Positions 23,313 through 23,376 of a DNA stretch of 23,376 nucleotides are shown here, in pieces. Numbering within the stretch: position 1 is the stretch's first letter; each line of letters starts with the position of its first letter. A model generated the notes under the pieces. That model was given only the letters and a program-made list of their open reading frames with translations. It had not been told where the DNA came from and ran no database searches. A program made the translations under genes and the position numbers. Origin of the DNA: Bacillota bacterium (GTDB taxonomy: Bacteria > Bacillota > Clostridia > Christensenellales > Aristaeellaceae). Location of the stretch: NCBI GenBank assembly GCA_023404715.1, contig JAEYAR010000079.1, forward strand, positions 1-23,376, read 5' to 3'.

Positions 23313-23376
23313 ATGGGACATAAGCAAAAATTGAGTGTAGAAGAAAAGGTAGAAGTAATACGCGGATACCTCAAAG
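23313..23376 (+). CDS. Transposase OrfA-like protein, first 21 residues only
   Basis: From ATG 23313 the frame reads MGHKQKLSVEEKVEVIRGYL and continues past the window edge. This basic start with S-x-E-E-K-V-x-x-I-x-x-Y-L is the usual N-terminal helix-turn-helix opening of IS3-family OrfA proteins (IS150-like group). A GGGGGAG site ends 6 bases before the ATG. Codon use is AT-richer than in the neighbouring genes, in line with a mobile origin. Twenty-one residues are too few to fix the family with certainty. Confidence 0.65.
   Translation, partial: MGHKQKLSVEEKVEVIRGYLK

Larger units (their letters stand above)
23216..23376 (+). mobile_element. Left end of an insertion sequence (IS3-type), cut by the window edge
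   Basis: The sequence turns AT-richer immediately after the oxidoreductase stop and starts TTGTCCAATAAAATAGCG. A TG start is typical of IS3-family terminal repeats, but the matching right end and target duplication are outside the window. The element contains a structured leader (23254-23309) and the beginning of a transposase-like OrfA at 23313. The exact left boundary may be off by a few bases. Confidence 0.6.

Noticed and set aside
1..23376. CRISPR arrays, tRNA genes, retron, phage or toxin-antitoxin modules
   Set aside because: No regularly spaced repeats, cloverleaf, or matching proteins were seen; the lone small XRE regulator has no toxin partner.

Overview
The window looks like a chromosomal segment of a fairly GC-rich Gram-positive Clostridia-type bacterium (Bacillota), possibly a gut Christensenellales or Oscillospirales relative. 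The evidence is the LplB/LplC/YtcQ-style carbohydrate ABC transporters with YesM/YesN and YesS-like regulators, a serine T-box upstream of serS, strong AGGAGG-type ribosome binding sites with some GTG/TTG starts, and clostridial-type housekeeping genes. The taxonomic placement is inference; no rRNA or other marker is present.

Region 1 (1-7799) is a carbohydrate-uptake locus. A minus-strand operon runs solute-binding protein, cytosolic Asp-box (sialidase-like) protein, LplB-type permease, LplC-type permease (cut by the left edge). Divergent from it, on the plus strand, lie a YesM-type sensor kinase and a YesN-type AraC response regulator. The 300-bp divergent control region holds three copies of a TAGAYGTCAA-like motif and a run of three hairpins in the kinase leader.

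Region 2 (7800-15134) is housekeeping: a cytidylate-kinase-like protein, an HtrA-type serine protease with a Gly/Tyr repeat, the RNA-binding protein Tex, a small Cro/CI-type regulator, an M19 dipeptidase, and seryl-tRNA synthetase behind a recognisable T-box riboswitch with its own promoter and terminator.

Region 3 (15262-23215) is a second carbohydrate locus. A membrane-bound one-component AraC regulator is transcribed divergently from an operon of LplB permease, LplC permease, solute-binding protein, TIM-barrel isomerase/epimerase and Gfo/Idh/MocA oxidoreductase. The intergenic control region has a GTTTARCTCATT direct repeat spaced exactly 50 bp. Neither transporter locus encodes an ATPase, so both probably use a shared MsmX-like ATPase encoded elsewhere. 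In both loci the solute-binding-protein gene is followed by a perfect GC-rich palindrome without a T-tract, suggesting a transcript-stabilising or differential-expression element.

Region 4 (23216-23376) is the start of an AT-richer insertion sequence (IS3-type OrfA by its first residues), beginning directly after the oxidoreductase stop codon. Its leader can fold into a long hairpin that buries the transposase ribosome binding site. I found no CRISPR array, tRNA, rRNA, phage or defence genes. The most interesting signals are regulatory DNA and RNA structures rather than a new gene system.
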